Source of the DNA: Cryptomeria japonica
Lineage: Eukaryota > Streptophyta > Pinopsida > Cupressales > Cupressaceae
Assembly: GCF_030272615.1 (NCBI RefSeq)
Contig: NC_081413.1
Span: forward strand, 554,863,136 to 554,927,135
Length of the DNA stretch: 64,000 bases
Direction of reading: 5' to 3'
This document shows positions 33,867-46,659 of this stretch, one piece after another. Within the stretch, counting starts at the first letter, position 1. Each line of letters begins with the position of its first letter. The position numbers and the translations under genes are program-made. The notes beneath the pieces were generated by a model that saw nothing but the letters and a program-made list of their open reading frames with translations, searched no databases and was not told the origin of the DNA.

Positions 33867-35589
33867 GTTGCGACTAGGAGAAGTAACATCATTTTAAAGA
33901 AGAATAAAATATAATGGGTAGGGATGAATGAGGAATATCAACTTGATTCCCCATTCATAGGAAGGATGATGATGAGTTAATGAGATGCCCCCTCGAGAGG
34001 ACATATGGGTTAAGAGAGCATAGGTGTGCTCTCAAATTGGAAAGGAAAGATGGTGAATATGGGTAGAAGAAGATGAAATGGAAGATGATTGGGATGGAAG
34101 GGGATTCCAAGGAAGATGAGGAGGATGAAAGAAGATGTATGAAATGATCAATTGGTTATTCTAGTGTGTGGTGAGAAATCATAAGTTTTGATATAGCAAA
34201 GGAAATTATGCACCAAGGTATGAGGAACTAGGGTCACAAGGTAGCCTTTTCATGGAATTGATTGTCAAACAAAAGGGTTGTACTTGTTCATAATTGACAC
34301 CACAAAAGTGTGTTAGAATATGTGAGGAAAATTGACTTAGAGCATAGTGGTCCTAGTGCATGAAAGGTACTAAATGACTTGGTATGCAAAAGATGAATGG
34401 TCATGCTAGAAGATATTATTATACATGCAAGGTAAGCAACTGCATAGTATTATTACAAGAACATCTTGGAAACACAATAGACAAGATAAAGATGATGCCC
34501 CAACAAACACCAATTAGACCACACCAAATTATAAAAAGATCAATGCAGCCTCAAGTAGGTGTAATCATGCGTTAAAAATATAAATCAAAAAAAAAAAATC
34601 GTTATTAAACATATCATACAACCAATAGATCTCTTTCCAAGGATAGGATAAGGTGATGATGAGGATTATGCCATACTTAGGATTGAGACATCTTTATGGG
34701 CAAAGATTATAGGATCGATAAAGATGATGGACAAAAGGATATGAAATTTATTTAATATTCACTATGCTAGGCTCAAATTTGATTTCCTACTAAGGTATGA
34801 TGCATGCACATAGTGTTTGATTTTATTTTAGTGCAATTATGAGGAGCTCCTAAGTTTATTATGTATGACGATGGGGATAAGGATGGGATAGAAGGTAAAA
34901 ATGTTTGTTTGTGGTGGGATGAAATATGGAAGGAGGTGAGGTGAAGATACATGAGATTGGTGGGAGGTTCAATATTAGTGTGTTGAATACTAAGGATGTA
35001 TAAAGGTGCAACTTTTGTATCAAAAAAAGGGGTAAAGTGAACAAGGGATGGGTAATGATGGATGGGATGACCTACGACACTATTCGATGAGAGTAAAAGT
35101 TATGCTAAGTTTATTATGGATAGCTGGATGAGTGTGAGTTTATTATCATGTGGGAATATAAGACTTATCAAGGAGGGGAAATGATATGCTAAGAGATGGT
35201 GGAAAAGAGACTACTATGCATGGCACTTGAAACAAGGTTTTCACCATGGTTACTATAGCATGCATTATTGGAGATCAACTTATTTTGAAAAGTGATGCAT
35301 TATTGGAGATCAACATATTTTTCTTTTAGTGCCTTTTGTGCTTCATAGGATTTTGATTTTTGACTTTGACATTGTCATATTTCAATAGCATTTGATTGGG
35401 TTATGTAGTAGAGGAATTTTCTTTGTTTTTTAAGTTCTTGACATAATTTTTTATCTCCTATTGACAAAGGCTTTTGGAATTTTGTACTTGTAGTGATAAC
35501 CTTGTTATTTTGAGATGTATCAATAGCAGGTGACACTTTTCGATCCAAGTCTAGAGGATGGGTGGAAGTGAAATGATTATATCAGACGA

Positions 35590-35900
35590 TTAAGATATGT
35601 CAATCTTGAAATAATTCGATGATATATTTGATGGAGTCTTCATGGGTACTCTCTTTAGTGCTATTAATATCAAAGGATGCTTCCACTTCTTTAATGGGTT
35701 TGCAATTAGGCTTGGTAGAAACAATACTAGATGGTTCATACCCTAACCCACTATGTTCAGCATTCTGAATCAGCTTCAAAGGTTCATATATTCCACATTC
35801 TTCTTTCTCGAGATCGTTTCCTTTGTATCCAATCCCAATACATATTCAAAACCCCTTAGGATAAATCTTTGTAGGGGGATCAAGTTTAGGCTTTGTTCTT
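35590..35900 (-). pseudogene. Gypsy polyprotein relic, linker after protease
   Basis: A minus-strand reading gives AEHSGLGYEPSSI and VEASFDINSTKEST, which resembles the glycine-rich linker between protease and reverse transcriptase in some plant gypsy polyproteins. It has stops and shifts. The family assignment is tentative and rests on neighbouring gag and protease relics in the same orientation. Confidence 0.4.
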
Positions 35901-36239
35901 CTTCATCTATATCGTTGTATACCTAAGATGAGATATCCTTGTCGATAGTTTATTTGTCCATTGTCCCCTAATATTGGAATGTAGTAGTAGCACCTCAAAT
36001 TTTTATTTTACATGAAGGTGTCGATGATTTAGGTTGACCAAATGTTTTAGGGGATAGCGAGAGTTGACCTATGTAGAAAGAGTTGTGTAACTCATATTAT
36101 TTGCATCCAATATCATTGATTTTAGCATTTATCTCAGGGATGTTGTTAGAAGTGGATGGAGTAGATGAAGCTTTCACTATGGAAGGATCAATGTGTGTGG
36201 AAGATGATGATTTGTTATTAGTAGGAAAATGTTGTGAAG

Positions 36240-36560
36240 GGCAACATCTATTTTTTAATAATTCAAAGTATTGAAAGGATTCTTGGTCAACAAGTATTGT
36301 TACTTCAATGCCATTGTGTGGTAATTCGATGTATTGATGATACGTGGATGGGATGACTTACATGAAATGGATTCATGTATGGCCAAGAAGGATTTTATAT
36401 GGGACGTCAAGGTCTAAATTTGGTATGTGGTTTCCATAATGACTAATCCACCTAAATGGATAACTTTATGGCACCTTTGGATTCATGTCTAGCATCATCA
36501 TAAGATTTTATAGTAGTCCTCTTTTGAGGATGAAATACAACATCATAATATCCCAAAGGT
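36240..36560 (-). pseudogene. Gypsy aspartic protease relic
   Basis: Minus-strand readings in more than one frame match the end of a plant gypsy retropepsin: IKSYDDARHESKGAIKLS, then (shifted) words of the form of PSTYHQYI...PHNG. Stops and frameshifts are frequent. It lies between the gag relic (37637-37870) and the LTR at 33847 in the right order. Confidence 0.5.
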
Positions 36561-37636
36561 TAAGTATTGGTTCTCTACTAGGACATGTTTGCTTGTGGTT
36601 TTATGGATGAAGGATTTGATATGGAGGGATTTATTGTGAGATGGGTAGATAAAAGGAAAATATTCATTGGTAAATGTGAGGGTTGTGGAGAAGATGAGTG
36701 CCTTATCATGGCTTGAACTTAATTAATGTTAATTTCATTACGGATACGAGACTCTTGAATTGTTTTATCTAAGATCTCGTTATATGTAAGTGAGGACTAA
36801 AGTAACTCTAGAGTAGATATTTGTGGTAGTGTTTTATTTAGGTGGTCAAGGAATGTTTTTGTAGGTATGGAGGAGAATGAGGCTCCCTAGATTGTAAGAT
36901 GGCCACATTAGGTAGTTATAGCATAACTAGGTGCTTTAATTTTTACTATAGCTACATAAGTAAGGCTTTATTGAAGATGACCTACAACATAATCGATGGA
37001 TTGGGAATCAATATTATGGTTATAGGTATAAGGGACCCTAGTGTAAGATACAAAAGCATTACCATTATTATGTTTAGGAAAAATTTGCTTGTGCATTCCC
37101 AAGTCTTCACTAGGGGACATATGGTCTTAACATATATTTCTCCTCAACGAATGAGATCTTGGATAGAATATTTGAATCTTATGCAAGTGGAAGTTTTATG
37201 TACTCACAAAAGTCATGGTCCTTATACCAACAAGGTTTGTGTACATCTTCACTAAGTGGTGTTATGGCTTGAAGTTGGATCGATTTAGAATGGAATAGCT
37301 TGTGGAGGTTAACCTCTGGAGGTTATCCCAAAGGTGTATAATCACATCTAGTTCAGCTCATCTAGGTTGAGCCTTGGGGATAGTCACATGTTGTTGAGGA
37401 AGTTGATGATTTTGGGAAGATGATGATGCAAGTATTTGAATGTTTTGGACATGTTTAGCACTTGTAACACCATCATTGACTATGTTATTTTTCATGTTCC
37501 AAAATTAGGGTTTGTCACTAAATTGATTATTATATTTTTTCTCTTTATAGATCTTGACTAGTCCTTTGTCTATAAGGGCTTTTTCATTTCTAATAATTTT
37601 AATATGATCTCATCAAAAGGAATTGGCACAATAGAT

Positions 37637-37870
37637 TTATAAATAAAATTCCATTTCTTGATTCAAGTTTTGGACAAAGATTGTGACAAGTTGTTTTTCA
37701 AGAATAGGCCATGAGAATAGACTAGTAAGGTGTGTCCACCTTTGCATGAAAGAGGGAAATATTTCACCACTATTTTGTTTTGTGCTACGTAGGTCCATCA
37801 TGGTAATTTCATGTTCAATGTTATAGAAAAGTTGTGTGATAAATTCAATGTCTAGTTTCAAGAAAGTGTT
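37637..37870 (-). pseudogene. Gypsy gag relic
   Basis: A 74-residue open stretch resembling the plant retrotransposon gag core, with NIEHEITMMDLRSTKQNS followed by SFMQRWTHLTSLF. This is the capsid-forming protein of a gypsy element. Together with the protease and LTR relics it outlines a decayed minus-strand element between about 38600 and 33300. No reverse transcriptase was found in it. Confidence 0.65.
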
Positions 37871-38450
37871 AATGGTTCCATAAAGAAGGTAGGTAAACCA
37901 ATCAAGGGATTATCCTCCTAAGCTTCTAGGTAATTTTCTCAAGATATGCACCAAGGTAGGATACCTCTTGGTATGCAATATATAATTCTTTGAGGGGTAT
38001 CTTAGGATATCCATTTTATTTGTATTTATCAAACTTAGGATTTTTAAAGTTTTAAGGAAAGGGGATCATAGTGATGGACCAGATGAAAGGGTAAGGACAT
38101 AGATCTTAGAAAGTATATGTTTTCTTTTGATCTCCTATTTTAAGTCCCTTGAGGGTAGCTTTGATTTGTGGAATGTCTTGTGCAAACAAAATTATGGAAT
38201 TATGAGGTATAGGTGGTTGTTGATTAGTGATGAGAGGTTGGGATATTTGTAGGTTTCAATAGGTGGATGAAATGGGTTTGAGGTTTTAATAAAATGTGTT
38301 GTGTTTAATAGAATCAATGTATAAATTTGAGTGGAATGCATGAATACTTGATGTTGTCGGATTTGAGATAAATATTTTGAGTGTTGATATGGTTTGTGTT
38401 TGATGGGATCTTGATATATAAGTGATTTCTAGGGATGGCATTGGTGGTTT

Positions 38451-38567
38451 GAGAGGTAATAGGAGGATTAGAAGACAATATAGTGGATTGAGAGGTAATA
38501 GGAGGATTATAAGATACAATTATCAATTGAGAGGTCACAAGGTGACTAGAAGAAGATGGAATAAGTG
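38451..38567. repeat. Three tandem units of 39 bp
   Basis: Units begin at 38451, 38490 and 38529 with GAGAGGTAATAGGAGG, the third more diverged. The length is a multiple of three, which fits an origin as a 13-residue repeat in the gag of the minus-strand gypsy element. Confidence 0.7.
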
Positions 38568-39050
38568 ATATTTTATGGTTTAGAATGTGGAAATGTGGAA
38601 GGACCTTGTAGGATGAGTTGTAAGATATTAAATTCATTGGGTTGTTTAGCAGATTTAGCTAACATTTGCATGATATATTTGGATTATTCATGATATATCA
38701 ATGTATTATGTCCATAGCTTGGATGTATTGGGATAAGTCCTCTAAGGTTGGTGAATCTAGGTTATCGAAATAACTCTTCATCATGTTTGAATTGGGATGA
38801 AAATATGAATGTGTTGGCTAAGGGTACTTGATGAACCACTTCTTAAAGAAGTTTTCATTGGATGTTGATGTTGGTTACCCTTAGGAAGAAATTTTTTTTT
38901 TGGTTTGGGAACTTGTGATAGGTATATAGCTAAGAATGTTGTCTATTAGATAAAGGTGAAAAGTGCTAATAAGATAATAAAATGAGGAAGGATGGACCCT
39001 AGATAGAAATTATGGATTTAGTGGGTTAGATTGATGGATGATGATGGATT

Positions 39051-39222
39051 CAACTTGGCAATGTTATGGATAATGAAGAGGAGATAATGGATACAACTTG
39101 GCAACATTATGGATAACCAAGAGGAGAGAATATATTCAACTTGGTAATGCTATGGAAAACCAAGAGGTTCTAATGGATACAACTGGGCATCACTAAAGAA
39201 ATCCTAGAGGTTCTAATGGAGA
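39051..39222. repeat. Four tandem units of 43 bp
   Basis: CAACTTGGCAA-type units begin at 39051, 39094, 39137 and 39180, an exact 43-bp step. The length is not a multiple of three, so the array is noncoding. It lies in the DNA that received the solo LTR at 39349. Confidence 0.8.
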
Positions 39223-39348
39223 CAAGACCAATTTTTTTGCAAGTAAATCTAGATCCTTGATAAATGAGAATGATGGATTAATTAGGGTTGACAAGTGCCT
39301 AAGCAATATGAGATGGTGATTATTCTGGAATCTAACTTGGAGTAGCCA

Positions 39349-40242
39349 TGTTGGGAAAAATGGTGTCTCAACCTTGCATTTATGCGAGGTTACTATTTAT
39401 AGTAAGTTTTCATTTGAGCACGAAATGGTGTGAAACTCTCCCTGAAGCTTTTGTTTGGTTAGATAAGCATTCCGGTAAAGTTGCGTCGCAAGGTCATAGC
39501 TAGTTTTGAAGATATTAAAGTTTTCGTCTTGGAGGGGTGCAATAAAATATTTAAACTTAATTTTGGGGACTTTAGAGGCTCTGAAACGCCCTGAAAAGTG
39601 GCCATAACCGGTGAAGCAGGTTACGAGGTGATAGAGCACTTCGCGAGCTTTCCGACGCTTCAAACGGTTCGTCAATCGGACACCCGGTTCTCAAGTTATG
39701 GCCTCCGGAAGTTTGTACTCCTGAAATAGGAAAAATAATTTGTATCGGATACATAAATGAGCTATAAAAGGGAGCGACACATGTTGATATGTGCTTTAAC
39801 ATGTCATAGGGCATCTAGAAGGGAGATAAGGTCGGCTACACCTTATTGGGTGGTTTTAGCCCATGGTTTTGTAATACCGTTCGATGGTTTCTTGTATTGT
39901 ATCTCCTATTTATGAGGTGTGTGAGATAGAGGTTGTGTGTAAGAGTCTTATGGCTATTGAGTTGCCTCTGAATCTCTAATTAGTGGTACTCCTGCTAAGA
40001 GCTTGCTCTGCGAGTATGTTGTAATTTGTTTTTGATTGCTGAATAAAATGTTGAGCTGCTTTTGGAGGGTGGGGTTTTTCTCCCGAAAGGGTTTTCCCCA
40101 CGTAAATCACTGTGTTGTGGTATGATTGCTATTATATCTATTTCTATTTTCTGTAACTGTTGTAATGATCTGAAAAAGTTTTGCATTACCCTCCTCTCAA
40201 GGTTAGTGTAGGAAGTTGTTTCTGCTACTTAACTTCCTTACA
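39349..40242 (+). mobile_element. Solo LTR, copia type, target duplication AGCCA
   Basis: Starts TGTTGGGAAAAATGG and ends CTTCCTTACA, flanked by AGCCA on both sides (39344-39348, 40243-40247). It has a TATA box CTATAAAAGG (39762-39771), a GTTTTTCTCCC / GGGTTTTCCCC motif near 40070 like the other copia LTRs here, and a C-rich CCCTCCTCTC near its end. It holds unusually many CpG sites (39590-39720) for this window. No internal region, so a solo LTR. Confidence 0.9.
39762..39771 (+). promoter_or_regulatory. TATA box of the solo LTR
   Basis: CTATAAAAGG, a strong plant TATA consensus, about 410 bp into the LTR. Confidence 0.6.
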
Positions 40243-40769
40243 AGCCAAGTTCCCAAGATAGGAAAACTGAAATGATAAGGGCTAGCTTAATATAAGCTAG
40301 TGGATAAGGGGGATTAGGATCTAGATTTGACTATTAACAATATTTATTTTTCTTAGGTATGGAAATAGATTACGATTAGAAGATGAAATAGGTCAATTGA
40401 GGATGATAAAGAAAGAGAGTTTGTTGTTAGTCTAAGGTCTAGGGGCGATGATAAAATTTGTTCTGGGATAATGAATCGAGATGACAAGATGAAGAGGTAA
40501 TGAGGGTTTAGGGTTGAATATGATGAAGATAAAAGAGTTATTAGGTGGATTGATGATTTGAGATGGTTGTCCTAGGTCCAGTGAAGTTCTAGTAAGGTCC
40601 ATATTGATAAAAATGAAGGTAACCACTATAATATGAGAGCTTGATATAACTTGCAAATTTGAAATATTTTCTTATGTAAATTAATGGATAATGATTATAA
40701 TTGTAAAGTAAAAACACAACTCAAAATACATACTGATAACATAGTATAATATCGATTTACATTCCCTTT

Positions 40770-42480
40770 TACAAACAACATAGCAGAATATGAAGCTTTA
40801 ATAACAGGCCTACAAATTGCAGATCAGTGGAAGATCCAAGAACTTCATGTTTTTGGGGACTCTCAACTTGGATTCGCCAAGAAAACAATGACTATCAAAA
40901 TAAAGATGAAAATTTAATCCCATGCAAGAAAATGGTGGATGATTTCAAACAATACTTCACACAGATAGTCTTTGAGTAGATTCTGAGGGATAATAATCAT
41001 GTTGTAAATGCCATGGCCACTATTGCTTCTTTGATTGGCATGCCTCATAATGAGACGCGCTACGAGTTCTTGATGGAAAATATTTTGGTTCCCTAATATG
41101 AGATCACTCCTACAAAAATGATATGTGTTGTTGGTCTTGACTCCCCTTGGTACAGTAGCATTTTCACTTACCTTCGCGACAAGATCCTTCCGCCTAAACT
41201 TTTGAATAATCAACATCGTACCTTCATTTGTCAATCCTCCTATTATGTCATTTTAGCCAATACCCTTTATCAACAGGGTCTACATGGTACTCTCCTTATA
41301 TTTTTAGAAAGTGACAAAGCTCAGGTTGTGTTATGAGAATTTCACGAAGGTATATGTGGTGCTCATTCTAGTGGTCCAACCTTAGGTAAGAAAATGATGA
41401 GGACCAGATACTACTAGCCTACTATGAAAAAATACTCATATCATATTGTCAAAAAGTGTAAGAAGTGTCAGAATCATGGAGACCTTATTCACGCACTAGC
41501 CCAGGAACTTCAACCAATTATCACTCCTTGACCCTTTTGCCAATGGGGACTCAATCTCTTAGGTAAGATTCACCCTCCCTCTTCCAATGACTACAAATGC
41601 ATCATTACAACTATAAAATAATTCTCAAAATGGATTGAGGTCATTCTTCTCACCCAAGTCACCGAAAAAGTAGATTGTAATTTTTATCTTGAACTATATC
41701 ATTTGCCAATATGGTGTTCATCTCTCCATCATCATAGACAACAGATGTCCTTTCAAAAATCAAGATGTTTGTGACCTTTGTGATAAATTCCATATTCATC
41801 ATCATTTCTCCATTTCATATTACCCTCAAGGTAATGGCCAAGTCGAGGCATCTAATAAAACTATCCTCAAAATCATCAAAAAGATAGTTGATGACGTTGG
41901 TCGAACTGGCATAGCCAACTCAACCCCACACTTTGGGCTTATCGCACAAGTGTTTGCATACCTATTGGAAATACTCCTTACTTACTTGTATATGGTGTTG
42001 AATACATCTTGCCTATCAAGGTTAAGTTACCATCCGTACGGGTCTCTTTGTGCAATATAATCAATGATGAAGACTACAGGGTCTCTCACTTAAAAGAATC
42101 AGAACTATTGGATGAGCATAGAAAAATTTCTTTTAATCATCTAATAGTGTATCAGCAACGAATGAGTCACAACTATATAATCATAAAGTAAAACCTCGAA
42201 CATACGGGGTAGGTGACTTAGTTCTCAAAGAGAATCCTAAGAATCTACAAGATAGAGAAAAGAAGGGTAAGTTTGAACTAAATTGACTTGGCCCTTACGT
42301 CATAATAGTAGTATATGGATCAGGTGTGTTGGGTCTCAAATCAACAGATTGGATAGATTCTAAGGAAATGCCAACTCCTATGATCAAACCCTCCAATTGA
42401 CTTGGCCAACTTATAGAGCAAACCAATTCAGATTTTAACTCTCACTTCAGGCTCTGCAAGACCTAGGCGGGTATACCTAT
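40770..42480 (+). pseudogene. Gypsy RNase H and integrase relic
   Basis: RNase H shows NNIAEYEALITGLQIAD and FGDSQL (about 40774-40870). The integrase zinc finger follows (HEGICGAH, then CKKCQNHGD, about 41340-41480). The core has IIIDNRCPFKNQDV and the Glu in YYPQGNGQVEASN (about 41725-41860), then the C-terminal part (NPKNLQDREKKGKF near 42235). Stops and shifts make it inactive. Reverse transcriptase is missing. Orientation is opposite to the gypsy relic at 33300-38600, so it is probably a different copy. Confidence 0.75.
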
Positions 42481-43183
42481 TCACCAGCTGTTTCCGATAA
42501 CCAGTGCTTTTTATAGTAGATTTATTATCTTAATCTGATATCTCTTGATCTTGAAATGGCATAGGTTCCTTGAATGGAGATATAACAGATGAGTTCAAGA
42601 TTGTTGTTGTAGAAGCTATTTGTTCTATGTTTCCTAATTACTTCTGTTGCTTTAAAATAACAAATGATGAATATAATGATGAGTGTAATCTGTAATTAAC
42701 TAGTGCCTTCTTTGCTGTTTGGGCTACAAAGTCATTGTACTTTCTTTAGGACTTATGGTGCGAGCCTGTGAGACAGTTTTTTAATCCATCCCTTTATGGA
42801 CCTGTCAGTTATTATTTCTTTTAAACCAAATAGATGCTTATATCATATGTTGATTGAATGAATTTAACCCTACCTTTAAGGGACCAATCAATTAAGCTCT
42901 GCGAGGAACAATTACAATTCGCAAGAAAAACTTTTGTTTCAACTTTATAGTATAAAGCATAAATTTAATCTCAAGAATATGAATAACCTTATCTTGTTAG
43001 ATAATATCACAGATGATTGCCAAAAGAAAGTGAAATAATCCACAACACATATGCAGAGAAAAACAATTGATTATAACATGTATTCCATTATGGTTTGTAT
43101 AACATAAGACTTACAGGCTGTCATACATTGCTATCTTGCTCTTATCTAATTCATCCTCTCTTTTTTTTATATTACAAAAACCA
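42481..43183. other. No gene seen
   Basis: AT-rich DNA between the gypsy integrase relic and the 3' end of the large minus-strand ORF. I see no LTR end, polypurine tract or coding region. Confidence 0.4.
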
Positions 43184-43235
43184 TTCTCATATATATATGA
43201 GAACGAAAGCTTTTCATGAAAAGACACGTCTTTTC
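43184..43235. repeat. Three back-to-back inverted repeats
   Basis: TTCTCATATATATATGAGAA (43184-43203) is a perfect 20-bp palindrome. CTTTTCATGAAAAG (43210-43223) is a perfect 14-bp palindrome. GAAAAGAC / GTCTTTTC (43218-43225, 43228-43235) is an 8-bp stem sharing bases with the second. They start six bases beyond the stop codon of the ORF at 43242 (minus), in its presumed 3' untranslated region. Confidence 0.85.
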
Positions 43236-43241
43236 AAAATG

Positions 43242-46200
43242 CTAATCGCTAGTTTGAACGTTTCTAACAAACTTAAGCAAAAAGAGATTAAGAATTCCTA
43301 AATGATGAATATAATCATCATCCTTGAAGGTTTTGATTCTAGCACTCTGTTTCTTCAATTCTTCTCCTTGCGACAGATATTTGAATATCATCTGGTTGAC
43401 GGTAGGGGCCATGTCCTTACTTCGATCCATTTCTGACAAAGCCCAGTCTTTGACGCTGATAAGCTCATTCTGCAAATCCTCCAAGGATATTACTTCTCCT
43501 TCTTTATAGACCGAGGGCATTCCAATAGGTTTCCCATCATCCAATTCCTTTAGATCTCTTCTCAGCGTATCTTCAAGTTTAACATGATTTTCCATATACG
43601 CAGTCCCTTCAGTCTTTTCCTCTGGCGTCATTGTATTGACACTATTCAGTACTTCATGTAATCGTGCTTTTAATCTCTCATGCTCTGTTAATGCCTTTAT
43701 AGTTCCATTATACACCTTCCAATATGGTTCGACATGCGAAAGCATGGTGTTAAATCGATGTCCGATGATATCATTGACCAGTTTATCCATCTTTTGTTGG
43801 ATACTATTTGCCTGTTTGGTAGCCTTATCTGCTTGATACTTCCAGTATAGAGCATCAGAAACATCATCCAAGCTACGTCTTGTGGGGTATGAGGTGTATT
43901 CGCTTATGGGAGTCCTTGTCTCAAGTTGCAATATTTTTGCTTGCAACTTTTGATTCTCCTCTTTGGATTTTTCATACAACCCCTTATAAGTAACGTTTTC
44001 CCTAACCAAAAATTCTGTCTGGTCCAGGTTTAATCTGGCGAGATCCAAGTTCAATTTAGCAGTGACCCTAGGGTCGGTCTTTCCAACCTGATGAACCATG
44101 AGGTGTCCAAAGGTTCCTTCAATATCCACAATGATAGGCCTCTTCCCCTTTGGATATAATGCCCATTGTAGGAGAGCCTTCTTATCGGGATCATATCCAG
44201 AGCCTAGGAATAATTTGTCTATCTCCTGAGGCAACACCTGTTGATTCAAATCTTGCTTTTTCAGGAACCCGTCAAATAGAAGTGCTGAGTTTATATCCCA
44301 ACCAGAAAAGATGATTACACCGGCCTCTTTTAGTAATCTTCTCCCTTTCTCAGGGGTCATATCTTTCATGAGGATATTGATTTCATCCTGTAATTTCTTC
44401 ATCTGTTCTTCTTCTGGTCTTCCAACCATGCTTCGTTTAACATGTGCTCCTTTGTACTGGTACAAAAATGAAAGGAATTCCCTAGAAGAGGCGAATCCAT
44501 CATCAGCAACAAAATCTTCATGTTCAGTCATCCTTATATCGACGACATCTTTAATGTTAATTTCACCAGTGTCCACATTCACCTCTGCTTCAAAACCAGG
44601 AGGATAATCTTCTCTAGGAGAATCAATAGGGATACTACTAGCAGTTGATTTTGGTGACATGTGAGCTAAGGGTTGACTATCCTTCTCAGTGTTAATAAAA
44701 TGAAGGAATTGTGGGGGCACTCTATGCATGATCTCTACTTCATGTTGAAGTAGCCTTTTAGCTACTTCCAAAGGATCTTGGAGATTTCCAAGTAGATTTC
44801 CATCTATCATCCCCCTTGCCCTTTTCCATTTGAAGGCCTCCCAAGTCAGTTCACTCTTTTCTCTCAAAACCTTGGCCTCCTCTCTTTCAAGATTTTTAAT
44901 CAAGTCATCTGGCATTTTGGCCACATGTATTCTAGCTTTGAGTTTTTGTGACGCCCTGGCAGCTCTTATATACCCTTCAGGATCGAAGTTCTCTCTAGGT
45001 TCACCCAGAGTCATGCCATAGTAGTCTAACTTATTTTGAAGTAAATGATAGCTTTTTGAACTTTTAACAATAAAATCAGAAAAAACCAATAAACCTGGAA
45101 TGATGGACTGTTTACCGAAATCTGTAAGGTGTTTGGCACTGACAATAGATAATTGTCTTACAATCTCCAGGCTAGCCACCCTGTTTGGTACTGTAATTGG
45201 AAGCATGTGTGGTTTTCCTTCATACCCAAATACCCTGATTTCTGTGTGATTATCGTGACAATACCAATCACCCCAATTGTGATCAATTTGTGACTCCGGA
45301 GAGTAGTCCTTTGGCCTGAGGAATCTCTTAATTTCAGGGGACAGAGTATAATCTTTGTGTTGCCCAAAGGCCGCACTAAGGGGTTTCACAAAAATTCCTG
45401 AAAGTGCCAGTACTGGTTGTTCATGAACCTCTGGTCCCATGCAGAAACCCACAACTGAACTGGCTTCTTCAAACCATTCTTATCATAAGCTCTAATGCAG
45501 AAATCATCTGACCAGAAATTGATCTCTTGTCCACAATAAAGAATAATATGCATCAATAAGGAGTACAATGAAAAATGGATGTTCACGAGATCCCCTTTTA
45601 ACTTCTCCAACCCATGATTTAAGGCATCTGCAACATAAGTGGCATAATCAAATGACCTAGGGTCTTTTGATTGTAAATTAGCACATAGAACCATAACCCC
45701 AATATCCATGAGTGGGTGAGCCTCTAGGCCTAATACTTGGGCTGCAACATAATATGTATATTTAAAATATGGATGGAAGTGGTTGACATCAAACGGCACC
45801 TTGTCATCTTTGCTGAACGGAACAAATGACCCACCCACTTTCGGCCGGTGAATAGGTAGTCTCCATGTCCTATAGATGTTTTCCAAGCTAAAGAATTCTT
45901 GTGACAGTTTCTATATATCGATTCTCTCCTCTACTTCCCAGTCTAAATCAAATACCATATCAATAGTTTGTTTGTTAATCACCACTAAGGGATTCCCTCT
46001 GTAATCGCATATGGTTGTGGTTCTCGGATTATAACAATCTACCAGAGCTTTCATTAATTCAACACCTACAAACACGTTTGGGACTACCAATTTCCCTAAG
46101 TTCTTCTTCCATAGATTATTTATGGGCTCAGGAGCATCCCTTCTTTTGTAGCTAAATAGGAACAATTCATGTCCTCTGATTTCAGTCCAGATGTCTCCCA

Positions 46201-46420
46201 GGTTTTCAAATCTATCCTCCAATCCTTCTTCTTCACTTTTGATCTTTTTAGACCTTACACTAGATGTGGGACATTGGTCTAGCAAATCCTGAGTCAGAGC
46301 TCTCCCTTCCTTCTTTTGTCTTTTGGGCTTCTCTTTAGGGTTTAGTTCTTTTCCTTTCCTACTCTTTTTAGAAGAAGAAGAAGAAGGTTCCATGATTTCA
46401 GCAAATACGAGAGACAACAC
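43242..46420 (-). pseudogene. Unrecognised ~1,060-codon ORF, one stop and one shift
   Basis: Three minus-strand open segments form one ancestral reading frame. Segment 1 (46420-45911) has a basic, nuclear-signal-like start (KKSRKGKELNPKEKPKRQKK) and ends at a TAG. Segment 2 (45886-45386) lies in the same frame. Segment 3 (45452-43242, 736 residues) is in another frame. The switch lies in a run of five T at GGAATTTTTGTG, where one lost base explains it. Segment 3 is hydrophilic, with likely coiled coils (about residues 475-512 and 540-560) and a region RPIIVDIEGTFGHLMVH. I find no transposase, protease, integrase or polymerase motif and do not recognise the family. It may be the cargo ORF of a non-autonomous LTR element or a recently lost host gene. 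Later Met MEPSSSSSK (codon 10) is an alternative start. Confidence 0.6.
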
Positions 46421-46659
46421 TTACTTGGAGAAATGTCGAGCTCTTCTGATTGTCGTTCACAAATTTCTGCAAGTTCTTTGCAATTTTCAGTCTCTTGGCA
46501 TTAATCTGGCTCCTATGAAAATTCGATCAGTTCAGCTGTAATCGTATGGGCAACTTGTGCACAGTTAATGTCTCTGCGTCTACAATGGCTACTCGAGTGT
46601 TTAAACTTAATTGCAGATGTGACATTCTTCACTTGGGCCTTTAACTCTTTCGTGGGAAG

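Noticed and set aside
40770..42480. Joining this integrase relic with the gag/protease relic at 33300-38600 into one gypsy element
   Set aside because: They lie on opposite strands and reverse transcriptase is absent. An inversion is possible but unsupported.
43242..46420. Splicing explanation for the stop and frame change in the large ORF
   Set aside because: Segments 1 and 2 share one frame with only a TAG between, and segments 2 and 3 overlap at a T run. A point mutation and a single-base slip explain both without introns, although transcripts could prove otherwise.
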